Shown here piece by piece: positions 58,590 to 64,000 of a stretch of DNA of 64,000 nt. Source of the stretch: Eonycteris spelaea (lineage: Eukaryota; Chordata; Mammalia; Chiroptera; Pteropodidae); contig PUFA01000081.1 in the NCBI GenBank assembly GCA_003508835.1, forward strand, positions 1,798,001 through 1,862,000, read 5' to 3'. The notes beneath the pieces are model-generated. The model had not been told where the DNA came from and made no database searches. It saw only the letters and a program-made list of their open reading frames with translations. Each line of letters starts with the position of its first letter. Position 1 is the stretch's first letter. Position numbers and translations under genes: made by a program.

Positions 58590-58880
58590 ATCTCCCAAAG
58601 GTGGGCATGTGCCTCTTTACTCCTCATTGCTACAGTCAGGCCACTTGTGCTCCTTTCCTCTCAAAAATCCAACTCCTAAGAAGCCCAAACCACCCCGTCC
58701 CTCTATTTTTAGAGACTTTTTAAATACTTTTGACTTCGTTAGACTCTTAAGACTTTTCATTAGAGATTTTAGCGCTTTATTCAGTCTATCTCTCCTCCTC
58801 TACTCTCTTCATCATTCTTGGTGACTTCAACACACACACATATGATCAGTTAGCACCCTAGCACTGTTCCTTGATCTTTA
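58590..58880 (+). mobile_element. L2 internal fragment (endonuclease region)
   Basis: CTTGGTGACTTCAACACAC encodes the LGDFN motif of the LINE endonuclease domain as found in L2 ORF2. The preceding CTCTCTTCATCATT and the following ACCCTAGCACTGTTCCTTGA fit L2 order. Only a decayed stub. Confidence 0.55.
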
Positions 58881-59479
58881 CTTCTGCTGACCTTGTCCTG
58901 CAGAGAAGGGACATTAGGCCCTAAGATGGAAGAGACTTTCCCAAGGTCATTCAAACAAGGTAAGGTGAAAACTGCTTCATGGGAAGGATTCTTTCAGCAA
59001 ATCAACACACTTACCAGAGTGACTATATTTGGTCAGGCCCCCTAGAATCAGAGGCTGAGAGGAGATTTGTGTAAAAGGCATATTTATTAATGGAGTGATC
59101 CCAGGAGAACCTGTTTAGGGAAGGGGAAGAAATTAAGGAAGAATGGAGTTTAGGTGTTGTATAGCCTGATCCTGCAAGGGTTCTAGAGCATAAACTACAT
59201 CTCAGAACTTGAACCACCTTAAAAGGTTGCTGAGTTTTTCTACTTTATCTGCTGGTTATTAGCTATGGACTGTTCCAGGGGGTGGTTACCCCAGATGCTT
59301 CCAGGTAAAGTGGCTTTAGTTTCTGAAAGGCAATAATCCCAAAAAAGGCTTCAGGTGTGAACTATTAACAACAGCCCCTCCAGTATTGGGGAATGGGTGC
59401 TGACTGGTAAAAGAGGTCCCAGGAATATAGACGGGGCATTGGTTAGGTGTCTGGTGCATTGGTTAAGAGAAAATTCAAT

Positions 59480-59680
59480 CTCAGCATAACAACTGGGATT
59501 CAATGTCAGCTGTGTGACCTTGAGCAAGTCACTCAACCTCTTTAAATTTCAGTTGCCAAATCTGAAAATTCGTAATCTTCCCTCCTAACTTGTGAGCATT
59601 CAGTGAGCTAATGCATGTGAAGTGCTTAGCCCAGTGTCTGCGCTTAATAGGTATTATTGTAATTATTAGTACTTATTGTT
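59480..59680 (+). mobile_element. MIR SINE
   Basis: GTCAGCTGTGTGACCTTGAG, CAAGTCACTCAACCTCTTTA, GCATTCAGTGAGCTAATGC and AGTGCTTAGCCCAGTGTCTG are strong forward MIR features. Confidence 0.85.
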
Positions 59681-60359
59681 AATAATTATATTACTATAAT
59701 TATTATAAGTAATTACAATGATGATCAAAATTGGCCACCCAAAAAGTGCAGCTATATGAATTCGTCATCTGTCCCTTACTATCCAAGGGAACTGGGCATG
59801 CACTGTCCACATCTCAACAATGAAATCAGGATAATTCGAGGAGTGGCATTATTTTTATCCACATTGTGGATGTAAATGTGTGCCTTTGGTGCTCCCAGCT
59901 CACCACTGAGATAATTAACCAGAAGCAATTACAGTGCACTTGGCAAATTGCAGCTTTGCCCTCTTTGAGAGGGACATGTTTTATTTATACTTCCTCCCTG
60001 TGGCTTGCTGATTGATCACATTCCAAGTCCAATATTTAAAGGTGAGTTGCTGACACAGACCTCACCTGGGTTTCCCTCAGTGTCCTCACACTCTGGGGTC
60101 TGGGCGAGAAATTTCCGCATGTTTTATGGATGCAGCTATCTTGCTGAGAACCCACAAGTGCAGACAGATTCCAATGCCCCCAACCCAGGCACTTTTTAGA
60201 GTCCCCCTTGTTGAGTATCACCAGTGAATCAGTGAGTGCCCTGAACTAGACACCTCATCTCTGCTTAGTCTTCTCGGACTTCAGAACTGTGGTAAGCCAA
60301 CACACTTTTAGAATATTGAATTCACAGAAGACCTTCAAAGCTGGACATTAAAAATGATG

Positions 60360-60700
60360 ACCCCAGTAATTCTGTTTCTGGGACTCTGTCTAGAGGGCCT
60401 AACCTGGAATGTGGATTTATACCAATTAGTGTATATGAAGTGGTCATCTGAGCATTACTTATCATAGCAAGAGATGGGGAAAAGTGGAATGTCCTTAACA
60501 ATAAGGTTAGATATGGTATGCTCAAACAATGAGATAGAGGCAGACATTAAACTAATATAAACAGAGTATTGAAGGATATATGAAAACATTAACCAATAAT
60601 TTTTCTGTACAAAATGAATTTCCTATCTATATTTCCTGATGACCAATTATATCAGTTATATTTTTATGGATAGAAGTTTGATATTGATTCTTTAAAACCT
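60360..60700 (+). mobile_element. LINE-1 (old L1M type) 3' fragment
   Basis: CCCAGTAATTCTGTTTCTGG, GCATTACTTATCATAGCAAG and GGGAAAAGTGGAATGTCC follow the end of L1 ORF2 and the 3' UTR. Confidence 0.6.
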
Positions 60701-61224
60701 AGTGAGTTATTAGGATTTTAATAAGCAATATTCTTCACATATATTAAAGGTTCAAAACAAATTCTTTAATTTCCTAACATAACGCCTATATTTTTTCCTA
60801 ATATAACACCTATATGTTTTCATTAAATGAAACAAAAATACAGTTCATGAGAATCTCCACACTTTAAAATATTCTCATTTCCCATTGTTAATACCTATGA
60901 TTCTCTCTTTTCTCATAGAAAAAAAAATAGGAGACTTACATTTATTAGGTCATGAAGTAAGAAAGAGGAAGGGAGTGCCGAGTTATCTTTTGTCCCCATA
61001 AACAATCCCTTGAGATCTGCCACAATAGTGTGGTAAGATATCATGTAACCACATTGTATCACAGTTACCATATCCTTTTCTCCCCCTGCCTCCACATTTT
61101 GAGTGCCTCCTCCAGAGATCTCAGCTGTAAAAAGACCATCTCTATTACTCTGTAAAAAAAATACTGAAATAAACACGGGTAGCTAATCTCTGTTTAAAAT
61201 TAGCTTCCATCACCCTTTTTTATT

Positions 61225-61670
61225 TAATTTAGAAATTATTTATTGAGTACTTTACACATTTCAGGTGCTGTTTTAGGCCCAAGAAATAAAATAATGAGGT
61301 AATCTCCGTCCTGAGGAAGCCTAAGTTAGTGGGAAAAAACACAAATGAGAGTAAAAAAAAAAAAAAAGACACCGTTAAATAAAGACCGAATATTAACAAG
61401 GGCTAGAAAGGAGAAGAACAAAGGGTTTGACCTAGCTGGCAAGAGTAGGAGCAGAGCTGACATTGAAGGCTGAGTAGCAGTTAACCAAGAAAAAGGAAGA
61501 GAGGAGGAAAGAGTAGCCCAGGAAGAGGAAGCAGCATATATGAAGGTCCTGAAGTAGAGAATATGACTATCTCAGTAGCAACTGGAATCAAGAAAGAGGT
61601 GGAGGAACATGGTACAAAGTGAGCCTGGAGATGTGACTAGGGTAGGCAGGAGAGACATTGTTAATGCCCC
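61225..61670 (-). mobile_element. L2 fragment
   Basis: TTATTTATTGAGTACTTTAC, TCAGGTGCTGTTTTAGGCC, CCGTCCTGAGGAAGCCTAAG, AGGAAGAGGAAGCAGCATAT, GAAGGTCCTGAAGTAGAG and GGTACAAAGTGAGCCTGGAG trace the reverse L2 3' region. Confidence 0.65.
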
Positions 61671-61739
61671 TTTTGCTGAACGATGTTGGATACCTATGCA
61701 GAATCCATCACACCTTTCCCAACAGAATCCCAGTTTTGT

Positions 61740-62225
61740 TTAGGTATTCAGTCTCCTCCCTATACTCTATGTGATGCAGAAGATGACACCACCCTCAGCT
61801 CCAGAGATGGGTTCCAAAAAATATAAGTTGATCTTCCCAGATCTCAGGTTTAAGCCCTGCATGAGACAACTGCTAATGGTACCAGGGTAGAAATATAACC
61901 TAAAGTGGACCAGTCAGACTCCCAAGTGATAAAAAAAAAATTTCAGTCCATGATGGGGCAAAGCCTTTCTTACTCCCTCAAGTAATAAATAAGGAAGCCT
62001 GTCGATCTAAATTGCTGCTGTCAGACATGGGATTTAGCCAGTTGGGTGGACAGTGAAGAGGAGCAATAAGAAGAACTTTGGCCTTAACCATATTATTGTG
62101 TCACTAAATCGAACAACTCCGAACCTTGAATTATCTCGAGACTTCTGAAAATATGAGATAATAAATTTCCTTGTTGTTCAAGCCTATTTGAGCCAGGTTT
62201 CCTGATACTTGCTTCCAAAAGCAAC
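61740..62225 (+). mobile_element. Old LTR (MaLR/ERVL-like)
   Basis: GTGGACCAGTCAGACTCCC and the 3' part GAGATAATAAATTTCCTTGT, TGTTCAAGCCTATTTGAGCC, AGGTTTCCTGATACTTGC look like the polyadenylation end of an old noncoding LTR. The family is uncertain. Confidence 0.5.
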
Positions 62226-62479
62226 CCACTACATGCATCCTTTGTGTAAAGACTATTGCCTTTATCCCAAGCAGAACAGTGTTCTGGAATTTCAGTGCAG
62301 AATACATAATTCCATGTACTCTGGCACATTCCTCACCACCATCACCAAAAACATTCTAATGTTAAATGAAAAATGTAGAAACTGAAATTCCTTATCCATG
62401 ATCCCAACTGTGTTAAGTGTAGACATATGCATGCATACATGTACATGTGCATGTGTGTGCGCGCACACACACACACTCT

Positions 62480-63560
62480 CTTAAAAGAAAGACTGGTCAG
62501 AAAAATAGTATGTTAAATGATTGTTCCTACATAGGGAGATTATTCATAGGTTTTTAATTTTGTTTGGTTTGATTTCATTTGATTCTTAATGTTCTTCAGT
62601 ATTACCTAATTTTTCCACAATGATATACTTCACTTCTATAATTAGACATCAAAGGCAATAACTGTGTTTTCCATCTAAATTTATACTAATTATAAATTTT
62701 AAAAAAACACAAGTAGACTCTTTTGTGATAATGGCTAAAAAGAAACTTAAAAAGTAACATATTAAACATATTCTATTGGAAGAGAGAAACATTTCTAGTC
62801 TTTATGTACTGGATCCAGACAGTTAAGGATTTATCATTGGTCATATAATAGAATAAAATATCTTGAGAGCATATCTAATTTTCATTTTAAATTCTCAGTT
62901 TATAAAATAGTTAGTCTTGCTCATTTTAAAGTCCCATTATATAAAATAGAGACACTTGCAAATCTTGAGACCCTCAGGAGATATCATTTAGCATCTTTGG
63001 AAAACATAATATTTAATTATCATAGCATGAGGTACTTTTAATGGCACATTTTAACATCATGACTGAAAACTGATTTCTGAGAGGAAAATTAAGTGATATT
63101 TCTACTCACATGCCTTATTTAAATACAAACTACATGCATAATTATCCTTGATCCCCATTGCCACTTAGAAATAAAATACAAAAGTGAAAATACTAAAGAG
63201 TCATGGAGATTTTCCTCAGTAACTATAGTCACCAAAAAAATGATATTTACCAAACACCCCTAAATAGTTTATGTACTATAAACTATAGGGTTTGGGAGCC
63301 CTGTTTGCTAACTAGTATCTACTACAGAATTTATATGCTAGTCTTCCTGTTATCAGAGTCATTTGAAATAACCTTTATTTCAGAAAAGAAGATGATATCA
63401 CTTTTATTAATTATATTTAAACATAAAATTTGCATTTTTTGTTCAATCTTTGCTGAACTATGCACTTCTTCCATTTTTCCTAAAAGTAATAAATTGACCT
63501 TCATTTTTTCATTACCCATTTTCTCTCTAAAATGGCAGGGGCAATTTTAAAGAGGTAACA
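62480..63560. other. Intergenic, nothing recognised
   Basis: AT-rich sequence after a CATG/CACA simple repeat (62425-62475). The 115-codon frame at 63203-63550 has no familiar motif. Confidence 0.4.
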
Positions 63561-63564
63561 AAAT

Positions 63565-63860
63565 CCAACAACCTAACAGGTACATCAGAGACAGTTTCTC
63601 CCCCTGCATCTGTAATGAGTGACAGATGATTAAGAAAGAGCTGGTGGGGCTGGTCACAAACATTCTGGTTCTCCCCTCTGTGGGCACGTAGTTGGTCCAC
63701 CATATAACTTTCCGTGGCCAATGGTTTATGTATGGAAGTGATAGTATCACTTCCAGGTTGAAGTTTAAAGAGCTAAGCATGAGTCATCTCACCCCCTCCT
63801 GTAGCTACGGAGGTGGTGGAAGCACAGGTCAAGGTCAAACTTCTATCATGACCACATGAC
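63565..63860. mobile_element. Old LTR-like repeat
   Basis: GTTGGTCCACCATATAACTT, CCGTGGCCAATGGTTTATG, CACTTCCAGGTTGAAGTTTA and CATGACCACATGACC form a pattern known from old mammalian LTR-type repeats. Family not assigned. Confidence 0.4.
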
Positions 63861-64000
63861 CACAATGAACAGAGGCCCACTCTCAACAAGCACTGGAGAA
63901 ATGAACTTTTGCTAAGTAAAAACACTGCAATTTGATGTTTGTTACTGCAGCATAACCAAACCTATTCTGGTTGCATAAAAGAAAAAATAAAAGAGACCTT

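Noticed and set aside
1..64000. CRISPR array, bacterial operon, phage or integron features
   Set aside because: No spaced identical direct repeats or prokaryotic genes. The intron/exon structure and mammalian repeats show a eukaryotic nuclear locus.

Overview
The window is mammalian nuclear DNA with one recognisable protein-coding element: exon 1 of CACNA2D3 (voltage-gated calcium channel auxiliary subunit alpha-2/delta-3) on the minus strand at 14430-14551. It encodes the initiator Met, the signal peptide and the first mature residues, and ends in a perfect GTAAGT splice donor. The rest of the window is intron, promoter and intergenic DNA full of old, decayed transposable elements. Nearly all longer open frames are chance frames in GC-rich or simple-sequence DNA and were left out.

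Organism: a placental mammal. Ancient mammalian repeats (MIR, L2, L1M-type LINE-1, MER5- and MER1-like hAT elements, MaLR-type LTRs) are dense. I recognised no primate Alu, rodent B1/B2 or other young lineage-specific SINE in 64 kb. The LINE-1 3' ends at 22925-23320 and 30180-30495 resemble the type common in laurasiatherians (bats, carnivores, horses). A laurasiatherian is therefore my best guess, but the species cannot be fixed by eye.

Layout. (1) 1-14429: 3' part, within the window, of CACNA2D3 intron 1 (the gene runs right to left and leaves the window on the left). It holds a truncated MER1-like element at the edge, a cluster of MIR copies at 2.9-6.9 kb and a repeat-poor stretch at about 7.3-14.2 kb. 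(2) 14.2-16.4 kb: a CpG island with exon 1, a TATA-less promoter with GC boxes, a purine-rich tract, a G-quadruplex-type G run and a (CGG)6 run. (3) 16.4-43.8 kb: DNA upstream of the gene, with old LINE-1 fragments (including about 5 kb of decayed LINE-1 sequence at 25.6-30.5 kb), L2/MIR pieces, two MLT1-like LTRs in opposite orientation, one of them carrying a MER1-like insertion with an 8-bp target duplication, and a perfect 32-bp-arm hairpin at 40975-41042. (4) 43.8-44.6 kb: a second GC-rich, CpG-containing patch about 29 kb upstream of the CACNA2D3 start, next to a 173-bp uninterrupted polypyrimidine tract. (5) 44.6-64 kb: more old repeats and a 100-bp direct duplication at 54.4/55.1 kb.

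From memory of the human locus, the DNA to the right should be the long intergenic interval between CACNA2D3 and SELENOK/ACTR8. No exon of those genes was seen. I found no evidence for a new multi-gene system. The observations most worth a second look are the perfect hairpin, the second CpG-rich patch, the 100-bp duplication and the shared structure of the MER1-like copies.
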